Shown: positions 17,677-26,075 of the stretch, piece by piece
How positions within the stretch are numbered: position 1 is the stretch's first letter
How the letters are laid out: each line of letters starts with the position of its first letter
Assembly (NCBI RefSeq): GCF_036108815.1
Contig: NZ_CP107985.1
Coordinates: 9,359,501 to 9,423,500, forward strand
Length of the DNA stretch: 64,000 nt
Reading direction: 5' to 3'
Source of the DNA: Streptomyces sp. NBC_00353
GTDB taxonomy: Bacteria; Actinomycetota; Actinomycetes; Streptomycetales; Streptomycetaceae
Position numbers and translations under genes: made by a program
The notes under the pieces: model-generated
The model's database searches: none
What the model was told of the DNA's origin: nothing
Seen by the model: only the letters and a program-made list of their open reading frames with translations

Positions 17677-18687
17677 TCAGGCGTTGCCCGGGAGCGGCGC
17701 CTGGGGGCTGACCAGGCCGGCCTTGCGGAGTTCGGCCCAGAAGTCGGCCGGGACGTTCTCGTGCAGCGCGGAGAGGTCTTCGGCGATGCGGCTGGGCTTG
17801 GTGGCGCCTGGGATGACGGCGGCGGTGACCGGGTGGGCGAGGGCGAACTGCAGGGCTGCGGCCTTGATGCTCACGCCGTGCCGGTCGGCGATGTCCTTGA
17901 TGCGCCGGACCTTTTCGATGATCTCCGGGGGTGCGTCCTGGTACTCGAAGTGGGTGCCGCCGGCCAGGATGCCGGAGCTGTAGGGGCCGCCGACGACCAT
18001 GTCGGCTCCGTGCTCGGCGGCCATGGGCAGCAGCCGCTGGAGGGCGTGTTCGTGGTCCAGCAGTGAGTAGCGACCGGCGAGGAGGAACCCGTCGGGCTGC
18101 GGCTCATCCAGGGCAAGGGTCAGCTCGATGGGCTCGGTCCGGTTGACGCCCAGCCCCCACGCCTTGATGACGCCCTCATCCCGCAGCCGGGACAGCACGC
18201 GGAAGGCTCCGGTGCGGGCCTCCTCGAACTTCTGCAGCCACAGGTCGCCGTGGAAGTCCTGGGCGACGTCGTGCACCCAGACGATGTCGAACCGGTCCAC
18301 GCCCAACCGCTTCAGGCTTCCCTCGATCGAACGCTCGGTGGCCTCGGCGGTCCACTCGTGCACGATCTTGTTGAGGCTCCCGTGCTCGAACAGGCCGCCC
18401 TTCTCGCCGAAGTCACGAGAACCCGTCTCGAGCTCGTCCAGGATCACGCGGCCCACCTTCGTGGACAGGACGTACTGGTCTCGGTCCTTTCCGGCGAGAG
18501 CAGCACCGAGGCGTGTCTCGGACAGACCCGCGCCGTAGAACGGGGCCGTGTCGAAGTAGCGGATGCCCTGGTCCCACGCGGCCTGGACAGTCGCGGCGGC
18601 CTCCTCGTCCGGGATGGCGCGGAACATGTTGCCCAAGGGCGCAGTGCCGAAACCAATACGGTCGGGAAGGAGAGATGTGATGCTCAT
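17677..18687 (-). CDS. Aldo/keto reductase (L-fucose dehydrogenase/pyridoxal dehydrogenase group)
   Basis: A 336-residue NAD(P)H-dependent oxidoreductase with a TIM-barrel fold. Catalytic residues are visible: D46 and Y51 in YFDTAPFYGAGLSE, K77 in LSTKVGR and a His in FDIVWVHDV. The C-terminal cofactor region contains VTAAVIPGATKPSRIAEDLS. It most resembles the D-threo-aldose/pyridoxal 4-dehydrogenase group. It is divergent from the LysR gene and upstream of an SRPBCC gene. Substrate unknown. Confidence 0.9.
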   Translation of the reverse strand: MSITSLLPDRIGFGTAPLGNMFRAIPDEEAAATVQAAWDQGIRYFDTAPFYGAGLSETRLGAALAGKDRDQYVLSTKVGRVILDELETGSRDFGEKGGLFEHGSLNKIVHEWTAEATERSIEGSLKRLGVDRFDIVWVHDVAQDFHGDLWLQKFEEARTGAFRVLSRLRDEGVIKAWGLGVNRTEPIELTLALDEPQPDGFLLAGRYSLLDHEHALQRLLPMAAEHGADMVVGGPYSSGILAGGTHFEYQDAPPEIIEKVRRIKDIADRHGVSIKAAALQFALAHPVTAAVIPGATKPSRIAEDLSALHENVPADFWAELRKAGLVSPQAPLPGNA

Positions 18688-18783
18688 GGCAGGTCCTTGT
18701 ACAGAGGGGAAGCCGGATTTCCGGCCCTTCAGCCGGTCCGTCGTTCTTTCCTCTTCGACATTAAGATGGGGATATCAGACTGT

Positions 18784-18798
18784 CCAAGACTTCCTTGG
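18784..18798. promoter_or_regulatory. Possible LysR-box
   Basis: CCAAG and CTTGG flank five bases (18784-18798) in the 138-base divergent spacer between the aldo/keto reductase and the LysR gene. It is near the LysR start, consistent with autoregulation plus activation of the divergent gene. Confidence 0.4.
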
Positions 18799-18825
18799 GC
18801 ACACTTGAGTCCCTTGAGGTCTTAC

Positions 18826-19752
18826 ATGCTTGACCTGCGGCAACTTCGCTACTTCATCGCCGTGGCCGAGACCGAACACGTCGGCCGCGCCGCAGAACAG
18901 CTCCACATCTCGCAGTCCCCGCTCAGCCGACAGATCGCCCAGCTCGAGAAGAAGCTCGGCCTCACCCTGTTCGAGCGCACTCAGCAGCGCATCCGCCTGA
19001 CCCGTGACGGTGCAGTGTTCTTGAGCGAGGCCAGAGCGCTCCTGCGCCACGCCGACCGCCTGGAGAACCTCGGCCGCCGACTGGGCCGCGGGGAAGAGGG
19101 AGGCCTGTGCATCGGCTACGCGCCCGACGCCATGCACACGGGTGTGCTTCCCGGTGCGCTGCGCCGCCTCCAGGAGGAGCGTCCCGGTATTCACGTCGCT
19201 CTGTACAACATGGCCGCCTCGGAGCAGTTCGAAGGGCTGCGCCAGCGCAGCCTCGACATCGCCCTGGTACGGGAACCACCAGACAGCGACGATCCTGTGC
19301 TGCGGGCAGCGCCCCTGCTGGAGGACCCCTTGCTGCTCGTCCTTCCGGCCGGCCATCCGCTGGCCGCACAGGGCGAGGTCACGGCTCAGGACCTGGACGG
19401 CCAGCCATGGATCGCCATCGAGGATGAGGGCGATCCGGGATGGCGGGACGCGTTCGTCGCTTCATGTGTTGCCTCAGGCTTTACCCCCGACATCCGGCTC
19501 GACGCTCCGGAGCCCCTGACAGCGCTGGGCCTTGTCGCCTCCGGCCTTGGCCTGGCTCTGGTGCAGAAGAGCATGGTGCGAGGTGTGACGGATGCTGTGG
19601 TGGTACGTGAACTTCCCTGGCGCGAGGCGTCAGTTCACCTGTGGGCCGTCTGGCACCACATCGACCTGCGCCCGGTTGTCTCCTCGTTCCGCGAGACGGT
19701 GCTGTCGCACGAGACGCGGAGCGAGAAACCGGTGGCTGCCTCTGCGACGTGA
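18826..19752 (+). CDS. LysR-family transcriptional regulator
   Basis: A 308-residue LTTR. The wHTH is at 1-60 (LDLRQLRYFIAVAETEHVG, AAEQLHISQSPLSRQIAQLE), the linker helix follows, and the periplasmic-binding-like effector domain spans about 90-295 (LCIGYAPDAMHTGVLPGALR). ATG 18826 is the start that gives the canonical LTTR N-terminus. It is divergent from the aldo/keto reductase-SRPBCC pair, its likely target. Confidence 0.92.
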   Translation: MLDLRQLRYFIAVAETEHVGRAAEQLHISQSPLSRQIAQLEKKLGLTLFERTQQRIRLTRDGAVFLSEARALLRHADRLENLGRRLGRGEEGGLCIGYAPDAMHTGVLPGALRRLQEERPGIHVALYNMAASEQFEGLRQRSLDIALVREPPDSDDPVLRAAPLLEDPLLLVLPAGHPLAAQGEVTAQDLDGQPWIAIEDEGDPGWRDAFVASCVASGFTPDIRLDAPEPLTALGLVASGLGLALVQKSMVRGVTDAVVVRELPWREASVHLWAVWHHIDLRPVVSSFRETVLSHETRSEKPVAASAT

Positions 19753-19828
19753 GGACGGCGATCTGTGCCCGGTGGGTGTCTGTGCCGCTAGGGAGTGCCC
19801 TTCGGACCATCTGATCGTGGGTTTGGGT

Positions 19829-20211
19829 ATGGCCTTGACTGACCTTCACTGGGCTCGGAGTGGGCCTTTGCTTCCGGACGGATGCCGAAGCGGGGTGGAC
19901 GGTGGCGTGATCACCGGTAGGTGTTCGACGCGATCGCGTTCAAGCACCGCACCGGTCGCCCGCGGACGGTCCTGCCCGAGAAGTTCGGCTCGTGGAAAGG
20001 CGTCCACAACCGCCTGCGCAAACGGGCCGCCGGCGGCACCTGGGAGAAGGTCTTCACCACCTTGCTCGCCCAGGCCGACAGCGACGGTGATCTCAACTGG
20101 ATCGTCGCGGGGGACCCCACCATCGTCCGCGCGCATCAGCACGCGGTCGAGTCGTCGCGGGGCTCCGGGCGGCCAAGTCATTTGAGCCATCAGACGGCGA
20201 CAAGCTCATAG
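19829..20211 (+). pseudogene. IS5-family transposase remnant
   Basis: The relic begins MALTDLHWARSGPLLPD in one frame, shifts to a frame reading RMPKRGGRWRDHR with a stop, and continues from 19921 as FDAIAFKHRTG, LPEKFGSWKGVHNRLRK and DLNWIVAGDPTIVRAHQHA. The last block contains the first catalytic Asp of the DDE triad. The C-terminal half with the other two acidic residues is missing. The order of blocks matches IS5-group transposases, so the element is dead. Confidence 0.8.
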
Positions 20212-20288
20212 CCATACCCGGAACCCCTCGTCCCGACGATCCTACGAATGACCGCCTCAGACCCACGCCTTGGAAGGTAGGACCTAGC

Positions 20289-20837
20289 TCAACCGGACGG
20301 CGTGACCGAGGACCATACGCCGAACCACTGCTCGGCGCCGTACTCCTCGAACCGCTCCACCTCGGTGAACCCCAACTTGGCCGCGAGGCGCATCGAGCGG
20401 TCGTTGGCGGTCTGGGTGCAGAGCACCACCGGCTCGCCGGGGAGTACGTCGGCGAACCAGTCGAGTGCCGCCGCGCACGCCTCGGCGGCGTACCCGCATC
20501 CCCACGCTTGCGGCAGGAATGTGTAACCGAGCTCGGCCTCCCCGACATCCGGACGGACGTGCCCCGGACGCTCTGCATCGCGCCGATCGAGCGCGACCAT
20601 GCCGATCATCGCGCCGTCGAGATCGATCACGAAAAGGCCATGGCGCCGCCCGGGCACCTCAGGCACCGCGCGCTCGAGCTCATCACGCGGTCGAGGACCA
20701 CCGAGGTAGGTGCGCACCTCAGGCGAGGCGAACAGCTCGATGAACGCTGCACGGTCCCGGGCCTCGGACTCGCGGAGCACGAGTCGTTCGGTCCTTATCG
20801 GGGCAGGCGGCCAGGCGACGGGTCCGAGTCCAGTCAT
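20289..20837 (-). CDS. GNAT-family N-acetyltransferase (RimJ/RimL type)
   Basis: A 182-residue acetyltransferase starting at ATG 20837. RTERLVLRESEARDRAAFIE is the standard RimJ/RimL-type N-terminus. The acetyl-CoA binding region is LGYTFLPQAWGCGYAAEACA (with WGCGYA at the Q/R-x2-G-x-G/A position), followed by TQTANDRSMRLAAKLGFTEV. Target unknown. Upstream is an integrase relic, downstream an IS5 relic, so its neighbourhood is mobile-element derived. Confidence 0.88.
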   Translation of the reverse strand: MTGLGPVAWPPAPIRTERLVLRESEARDRAAFIELFASPEVRTYLGGPRPRDELERAVPEVPGRRHGLFVIDLDGAMIGMVALDRRDAERPGHVRPDVGEAELGYTFLPQAWGCGYAAEACAAALDWFADVLPGEPVVLCTQTANDRSMRLAAKLGFTEVERFEEYGAEQWFGVWSSVTPSG

Positions 20838-20896
20838 GGCGGGCAACCTATCGCACGAACGTGAGAGTGATCCGAGAGAAGGCGTAGGCGCCGCAT

Positions 20897-21380
20897 TTGG
20901 CGTGCTGGGACTTCGAAGCGCTGCTGTGCTCCCTTGCGGTGGCCTGGACCGCCCCCGGCCCAACCGTCGGGGGCCGTTCCTGCGGTTGTCACGGCGAGAA
21001 GCAGCCCAAGGAGCCCAAGTCGGCGCCGCGGAGTATCCGCGATCAGGCGTTCAACGACCTGTTCGCGGCCTTGTCTTGCAGCAGGGATCGGGCTCTGATC
21101 GCGTTCTACATCTCGGCCGGTGCTCGAGCGTCGGAGTTGCTCGGTGTCCGACAGGGTCTGGTCTTTCCGGAGGAACAGGAGATCCGAGACCTGGTCCCGA
21201 AGGGGCCGGACGAGTTTTTGTGGTGGCCGCTGCGCCGGCCGTCTCGACCGCTGACTTACGACGCGGCTCGGATGGTGTTCGGGTCAAAGCCCGGATGGAC
21301 CAGCGGACCCGGACCCAACTACCGCTGCTATTGCGAGCCGTCGAGCAGCAGCGCAAGGCCGCTGAACAGCGGGCATGAGG
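20897..21380 (+). pseudogene. Tyrosine recombinase (phage-type integrase) remnant
   Basis: The frame from 20897 reads FNDLFAALSCSRDRALIAFY then ISAGARASELLGVRQG, the first catalytic-Arg region of tyrosine recombinases (DRALVAFW.STGARA.ELLG). It then gives WWPLRRPSRPLTYDAARMVF, a later segment. From about 21285 a different frame carries RTRTQLPLLLRAVEQQRKAA. The HxxR and catalytic Tyr segments are missing, so it cannot be active. It marks a former site-specific integration event. Confidence 0.6.
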
Positions 21381-21548
21381 CCGCGTTTCTCCTCGGTACG
21401 CCGGACGTCCGACTGTCCGCCGGTCGACGAACTCGCGTGAGACGCGGCGGTGAAGGACCCGAGCCGCCCAGGCGTCGATTCTCGCACCCTCTTCTGCCGG
21501 TGAGTGGATGTCAAGACGATGCCGGGCACTACCCGCCGGGTCAGCGTA

Positions 21549-21701
21549 CTAACGGCATGGGCTGTATAGGTAAAGCCAGATCTCTCGACCCTCATCGTCG
21601 ATCTCGGGCTCACTGGACTCCCGAATGTAGTGGGCATCGACACTGTCAGGATCGTCATCCCACGGCTCAAGGTCCCACTCATCGCCAAGAGTCGGCCGCA
21701 T
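21549..21701 (-). CDS. Acidic 50-residue hypothetical protein
   Basis: ATG 21701 opens a strongly acidic product (GDEWDLEPWDDDPDSVDAHY, then ESSEPEIDDEGREIWLYLYS). The frame extends upstream without a better start, so this may be the tail of a truncated gene. No family recognised and no clear ribosome site. Confidence 0.35.
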   Translation of the reverse strand: MRPTLGDEWDLEPWDDDPDSVDAHYIRESSEPEIDDEGREIWLYLYSPCR

Positions 21702-21767
21702 ACGCCACAACCTAGCCAGGGAAGAGCCCGTGGAGACGACGAAAGCCCACGCCTCTATGATGGACCG

Positions 21768-22202
21768 ATGGCGTCGATCAAGCAGATCCAAGTCACCTTC
21801 GACTGCGCAAAACCTGAGCGCGTCGCTCGTTTCTGGTGCGAGGTGTTGGGGTACGTCGTACCGCCGCCACCGGAGGGGTTTGCTACTTGGGACGATTTCG
21901 ATCGCGCACTGCCGCCTGAGCATCAGGGTTCAGCGTTCGCATGCATTGACCCCTCAGGTGTGGGCCCGCGACTGTTCTTCCAGCGCGTTCCCGAAGGCAA
22001 GGTCGTCAAGAATCGGCTGCATCTTGATGTACGGGTCGGTATCGGGCTCGTGGGTGAAGAGCGCCTGGCCGTACTTGAGGCCGAATGCGCACGACTGGTC
22101 GCCCTTGGCGCGGTACGCGTGCGACTACTGCCTGCCGATGGCCACAACGAGTCGTGCCTCGTGATGCAGGACGTCGAGGGCAACGAGTTCTGTCTCGACT
22201 GA
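21768..22202 (+). CDS. VOC-superfamily (glyoxalase-like domain) protein
   Basis: A 144-residue protein of the Glyoxalase_6 type: QVTFDCAKPERVARFWCEVL at the N-terminus, RLFFQRVPEGKVVKNRLHLD in the centre and VMQDVEGNEFCLD at the end. These give the paired beta-alpha-beta3 units and the usual His/Glu metal ligands. VOC proteins act as lyases, dioxygenases or antibiotic-binding proteins; the substrate is unknown. ATG 21768 gives the normal family length. Confidence 0.85.
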   Translation: MASIKQIQVTFDCAKPERVARFWCEVLGYVVPPPPEGFATWDDFDRALPPEHQGSAFACIDPSGVGPRLFFQRVPEGKVVKNRLHLDVRVGIGLVGEERLAVLEAECARLVALGAVRVRLLPADGHNESCLVMQDVEGNEFCLD

Positions 22203-22590
22203 GTGGCCGTGAACGTCACATCGTCGCGAGTCGAGTGGTGCGGTTCGTCATCACGAGGGTCGCCGTCCCGCGGCGCGCCAACGGTCGTGATCCAGATTGC
22301 TCCGGAACGTCGCCGTGCTGGCTGACCCATGAGCGGATGGTGTCGGCCGCGGTTGCGTCGTCGACTGCTCTGGAGGTGCCAGGGGGATGCGGTCAAGCCA
22401 CCATTGGCCGTGCCGAGGCCAGTCCTGAACACCGGCTCCGTCGTACGTGTCACGGAGTTGAGAGTGCGCGATCGAGGTCGCCAACACGCCTCGGTCGGCA
22501 GTTGCATCGGCCGCCAGCCGGAAACGCCTGGTGTCGACCCAGCGATATCCGTGGGAGAAGGTCCAGGGCGACCGTCACTTTCGGATGCAG

Positions 22591-22746
22591 GAGTCACCAC
22601 CCTCGCTTGCGCGGATCCGAAGGACTTCGGGCTCATGATGAAGAGGCCGTGTAAGAGTCACACCCGCTCGTGCGGGGCTGAGAGGGGACAGCCCGTACGA
22701 GTCGATCTGCTTGGCGGAGTCACTCCCGCTCGCGCGGGAGTGTCGC
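22591..22746. CRISPR. Vestigial CRISPR-like repeats (2-3 degenerate units)
   Basis: Two units start GAGTCAC at 22655 and 22717, 62 bases apart, and contain CCCGCTCGTGCGGG and CCCGCTCGCGCGGG, the hairpin core of actinobacterial type I-E repeats (29-bp repeat plus 32-bp spacer gives a 61-bp period). A weaker unit starts GAGTCACCACCC at 22591. The repeats diverge outside the core and there are no cas genes nearby. It could be a decayed array or chance hairpins. Confidence 0.3.
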
Positions 22747-22864
22747 CCTACTTGCGCGAGCGCACCAGCGGCGGTGGCCGGGGCAGAGGCCTGCTGGTCG
22801 GGGCGGGTGATGGTGTGTGCGAGGTGGGCGTCGTCGTGTCGCCCTGCCTGCGCGAATACCCTGG

Positions 22865-23140
22865 TCAGGTCACTTGACGCGGGGCTTGCCGGCATGGGTC
22901 GTTGAAGGTGCGCACGAGCTCAACGGCATCGTGGTATCGGTCGGCCTCGGCGAGTCCGACAGCCACGAGAGGCAGTGCATCTTGAGCACCGCCCTCGCGA
23001 AGGCTGCGGACGACCGCCAGTGTCATGTGGGGTGTGTCGCCGTCGGCCCCGGCTGATCGCAGGATGTGGCTCAGTAGGTGTGGCAGCCTGATCCCGTCCT
23101 CGCGGAAAGCCTGATCACGGAGTTCTTCCGTCCCCGCTCA
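22865..23140 (-). pseudogene. N-terminally truncated protein remnant of unknown family
   Basis: On the minus strand the frame is open from a stop near 23140 to the stop at 22865 and has real-protein composition: IRLPHLLSHILRSAGADGD, then MTLAVVRSLREGGAQDALPL and AVGLAEADRYHDAVELVRTF. The only ATG (23026) would give 53 residues. The region reads like the helical C-terminus of a longer protein. Family not recognised. Confidence 0.4.
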
Positions 23141-23168
23141 ACGCTGCCCGCGGTTTGTCCGGCCAGCC

Positions 23169-23678
23169 TTACGCCTCTTCCACGGGGGTGGCCGGCCGTG
23201 TCGCGTAGCGATTGCGCATCGCGTCGCTGGCTGCGGGGCCTGCGGTGAACACGTAGGCGCCGCTGTCGTCGAGTCGGCGGCCGGTCTTGGCGTCAACGAC
23301 GACGGGCTCGACTTCTTCACCGCTGTGCGCGTCGATGAGGATCATGCTGCGCTTCGTCGGCGTGAGGCGGGAGTTGCCCCACGCGGCCAGGGTGACGATC
23401 ACCGGGCGCAGGGAGTGCCCGAGTTCGGTCAGGACGTACTCGTGCCGGACGGGACTGGTCTGGTACGGGCGGCGCTCCAGCAGACCGTCCGTGACGAGGG
23501 TCTTCAGCCGGGTGGTGAGCATGCTGGAGGAGATGCCCAGGTTCTCCTGGAACTGGTCGAAGCGGGTGTAGCCGTCGAAGGCATCGTGAAGGATCAGCAG
23601 CGTCCACCACTCGCCCACGTGTTCCACCGTCGTCGACAGCGGGCACTCCCGGTCCTCCAGTCTGATCCGGCTTGCCAC
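23169..23678 (-). CDS. HxlR-type winged-helix regulator
   Basis: A regulator of about 169 residues with the HxlR signature: CPLSTTVEHVGEWWTLLILH, FQENLGISSSMLTTRLKTLV and PVRHEYVLTELGHSLRPVIV. GTG 23678 is preferred over ATG 23687 because GAGGGG is nine bases from the GTG but adjoins the ATG. The C-terminal extension (about 110-169) is longer than minimal HxlR proteins. It is divergent from an SDR gene; the spacer holds a 12-bp inverted repeat. Confidence 0.9.
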   Translation of the reverse strand: MASRIRLEDRECPLSTTVEHVGEWWTLLILHDAFDGYTRFDQFQENLGISSSMLTTRLKTLVTDGLLERRPYQTSPVRHEYVLTELGHSLRPVIVTLAAWGNSRLTPTKRSMILIDAHSGEEVEPVVVDAKTGRRLDDSGAYVFTAGPAASDAMRNRYATRPATPVEEA

Positions 23679-23694
23679 GGCGACCATCCCCTCA

Positions 23695-23739
23695 GTTACT
23701 GCTAAAGTCGAAGTTAGTAGCTTCCATTTTAGCAGTAAC
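23695..23739. promoter_or_regulatory. HxlR operator: 12-bp inverted repeat in divergent promoter
   Basis: GTTACTGCTAAA (23695-23706) and its exact inverse TTTAGCAGTAAC (23728-23739) are separated by 21 bases, close to two helical turns. The AT-rich arms stand out from the GC-rich surroundings and sit between the divergent hxlR and SDR genes. Confidence 0.7.
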
Positions 23740-23786
23740 AGAGGGGGCGGTGTCTCGTGTGCCCGCACCCGGAAACGGAACGTACC

Positions 23787-24572
23787 GTGACCACATCCAT
23801 CAGCGATTCCCTCGAAGGCCGGCGGGCTCTGGTCACCGGCGGCACCAAGGGCACCGGGGCCGCCATCGCTCGACGCCTCACCCAGGCCGGTGCGACCGTG
23901 ATCGTCACAGCCCGCAGCCGCCCCCATGACGTCGAGGAGAAGACCTTCATCGCCGCCGACCTGTCCACCGCCGAAGGCGCCGCACACGTCGCCGCCGAGG
24001 TGGACGCCCGCGTGGGAGGCGTCGACATCCTGGTCAATACCCTCGGCGGCTCCGAGGCGCCGGCCGGAGGGTTCGCGGCGCTCGGCGAGGACGACTGGGC
24101 AAAGGAGCTGAACACGAACCTGCTGGCCGCCGTCCGCCTGGACCGCGCCCTGCTCCCGCACATGATCACCAAGGGCAAGGGCGCGATCGTGCACGTCACC
24201 TCGATCCAGCGCCGCATGCCGTTGTGGAACGGAACCCTGGCCTACGCCGCCGCCAAAGCCGCCCTCACCACCTACAGCAAAGGTCTGGCCAACGAGGTGG
24301 CCTCCCGCGGCATCCGCGTCAACACCGTCTCACCCGGCTTCGTCCAGACATCGGCTGCCGACGACCTCGTTTCCCGGATCGCCTACGACGCCGGCATAAC
24401 CCAGGAAGCGGCGCTGGCCCGGCTCATGGACTCCCTGGGAGGTATCCCGCTCGGCCGTCCCAACCAGCCTGAGGAAGTCGCCGAGCTCGTCGCCTTCCTC
24501 GTCTCCGACCGCGCCTCGGCCATCGTCGGCGCCGAACACGTCATCGACGGCGGCACCACGCCCACCGTCTGA
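23787..24572 (+). CDS. Short-chain dehydrogenase/reductase (SDR)
   Basis: A 261-residue SDR starting at GTG 23787 (a longer start at 23757 is possible). The cofactor motif is TGGTKGTGAAIARRL; the adenine-ring motif is LVNTLGG instead of NNAG. The active site has Ser in HVTSIQRR and Y-x3-K in LAYAAAKAAL. The C-terminal IVGAEHVIDGGTTPTV is typical of classical SDRs. It probably reduces a small carbonyl compound. It is followed after 25 bases by a SnoaL-like gene and is divergent from the HxlR regulator. Confidence 0.92.
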   Translation: MTTSISDSLEGRRALVTGGTKGTGAAIARRLTQAGATVIVTARSRPHDVEEKTFIAADLSTAEGAAHVAAEVDARVGGVDILVNTLGGSEAPAGGFAALGEDDWAKELNTNLLAAVRLDRALLPHMITKGKGAIVHVTSIQRRMPLWNGTLAYAAAKAALTTYSKGLANEVASRGIRVNTVSPGFVQTSAADDLVSRIAYDAGITQEAALARLMDSLGGIPLGRPNQPEEVAELVAFLVSDRASAIVGAEHVIDGGTTPTV

Positions 24573-24597
24573 ACCAGCCACCACCATGAGGAGTGTC

Positions 24598-24957
24598 ATG
24601 CACGACAACCACCCCCGGACCATCACCCCGGATGTTTTGCCCGAAGTGATCACCCGGTATCTCGAAGCGCACCACGCCCACGACACCGCCACCGCAGTCA
24701 CGGCTTTCGCCGGCGACGCCACAGTGATCGACGACGGCAACACCTACCAGGGCACCGCCGCGATCGAGCAGTGGCTGGGCCGATCCGCCACCGAATTCAC
24801 CTATACCGCCCACCTCATCGGCACCCAACAGACGGACACGACCCACTACATCGCCACGCACCACCTCGAAGGCAACTTCCCCGGCGGCACCATCGATCTG
24901 CGCTATCAGTTCACGCTCCACGACGACCTCATCGAACACCTCGCCATCGAACCCTGA
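24598..24957 (+). CDS. SnoaL-like / NTF2-fold protein
   Basis: A 119-residue cone-fold protein: ITRYLEAHHAHDTATAVTAF, DATVIDDGNTYQGTAAIEQW and GTIDLRYQFTLHDDLIEHLA are the standard SnoaL_2/DUF4440-like blocks. ATG 24598 has GAGGAG four bases upstream, better than ATG 24586. It forms an operon with the SDR, a frequent SDR-SnoaL pair. Ligand unknown. Confidence 0.88.
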   Translation: MHDNHPRTITPDVLPEVITRYLEAHHAHDTATAVTAFAGDATVIDDGNTYQGTAAIEQWLGRSATEFTYTAHLIGTQQTDTTHYIATHHLEGNFPGGTIDLRYQFTLHDDLIEHLAIEP

Positions 24958-26075
24958 GTCCGCTCCCACACCACCTGTTGCCGCCTTCGGGAGAAGCACC
25001 GCTCGCCCCGGACCGACCTGTCCCAGCGGGCCCCCGATCAGCCCCCGACCAAGGGTCAGCCCTTCAGTTCGGCATCCATCCGCAGATCAGCACGTGCACG
25101 CCTGAGGAATCAAGGCGAGCAACTCGGCAGCCATCCTCAGCACAGGGTGGCGGCGAGAGGAGTGCCGGTTCGCGCTGCTGCGATTCGACATGCGTGCAGG
25201 CGGGTCTGGGCGCGGGGCGGAACTTGGGTTCCTTGGCGCAGCGGCCGACCCACCGACTGGACGGCTCACCGGCGAGCGCGTCGGCGGACACCAACCTCCA
25301 TTGCCGGACGGACTGACTGCTGAGGCCGGCAAGGCTCAGCGAACGCCGATTTCCTTCGCTGTCCCTCAGGGATGAAAGTGAAGGACTGGCGGAACGGGCC
25401 TTCGCTGTAGCGCACGGCGAGAAGGAGCTCTGCTCATGCGCGGGCGGCCACGATTCGGCACCTGGCGCACTGCTGTTCCACAGGTGGAAGGTCACCGTCG
25501 GCTGTTCCGGATCTTCGCTGAGACATCCCAGGGTCTTGCCGTACAGAGGGTTGCTTCCTCCGAACAGCACACAGGTGGCACCGAATTCCGAGGTTACGCC
25601 GGCCCACGTGCGGTCCTTGCCCGCCTGGGGGCGGGCAGCCACGCTCAAATCACCGATGCGGCCGACCTCCCGCAGTCCGCCGCACGCGGAGACCGCCCGC
25701 CGAGCTCACCGAGCCGCTCCGAGCACTGGTTGCGAGACTGCCCTGACCTCGTCCGAACGGCTTCGCAAGTCTCGGGCCTGCTAGCACACATTCGAGCTGG
25801 AGTCGGTATTCGCTGTGGAATCGAAGGCGTCACCGCGCCCCTGCGTCTTAGAATGCATGGGTCGAATCGGTGACCAACCGGCAAAGCCGGGTGCCGCAAC
25901 GGCAGCTGACGTGCCAGCATGCAAGGGCGCGGAGGCCGGACACGGCTGGGCTGAAGAGCTTCGCCGGTGCGGCCCGGGAGAGAGAACGCATCGTGCAAGA
26001 CCTGCCACCACCTGACGCGTCTTCCCGCGGACACCGCATCCGAAGGGACAGCAGGCTCTCTCCCCGTCGGCGCTG
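24958..26075. other. 1.1-kb region without a convincing gene
   Basis: Long frames exist on both strands (for example 25064-25648 minus and 25436-25873 plus), but their translations are Arg/Ser/Pro-rich, have no ribosome sites and resemble no family. It is probably degraded coding DNA. No transposase motif was found. Confidence 0.4.

Noticed and set aside
18250..18825. Extension of the LysR reading frame upstream to 18250
   Set aside because: It overlaps the divergent aldo/keto reductase antisense; MLDLRQLRYF at 18826 is the canonical LysR start.
22740..22865. Further CRISPR repeats (GTGTCGCCCTACTTGCGCG and GTGTCGCCCTGCCTGCGCG)
   Set aside because: These two similar stretches are 96 bases apart, off the 61-base period, and lack the inverted core of the other units.
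25064..25648. A 194-codon minus-strand frame
   Set aside because: Ser/Pro/Arg-rich, no ribosome site, no family resemblance, and overlapping frames on the other strand look equally open.
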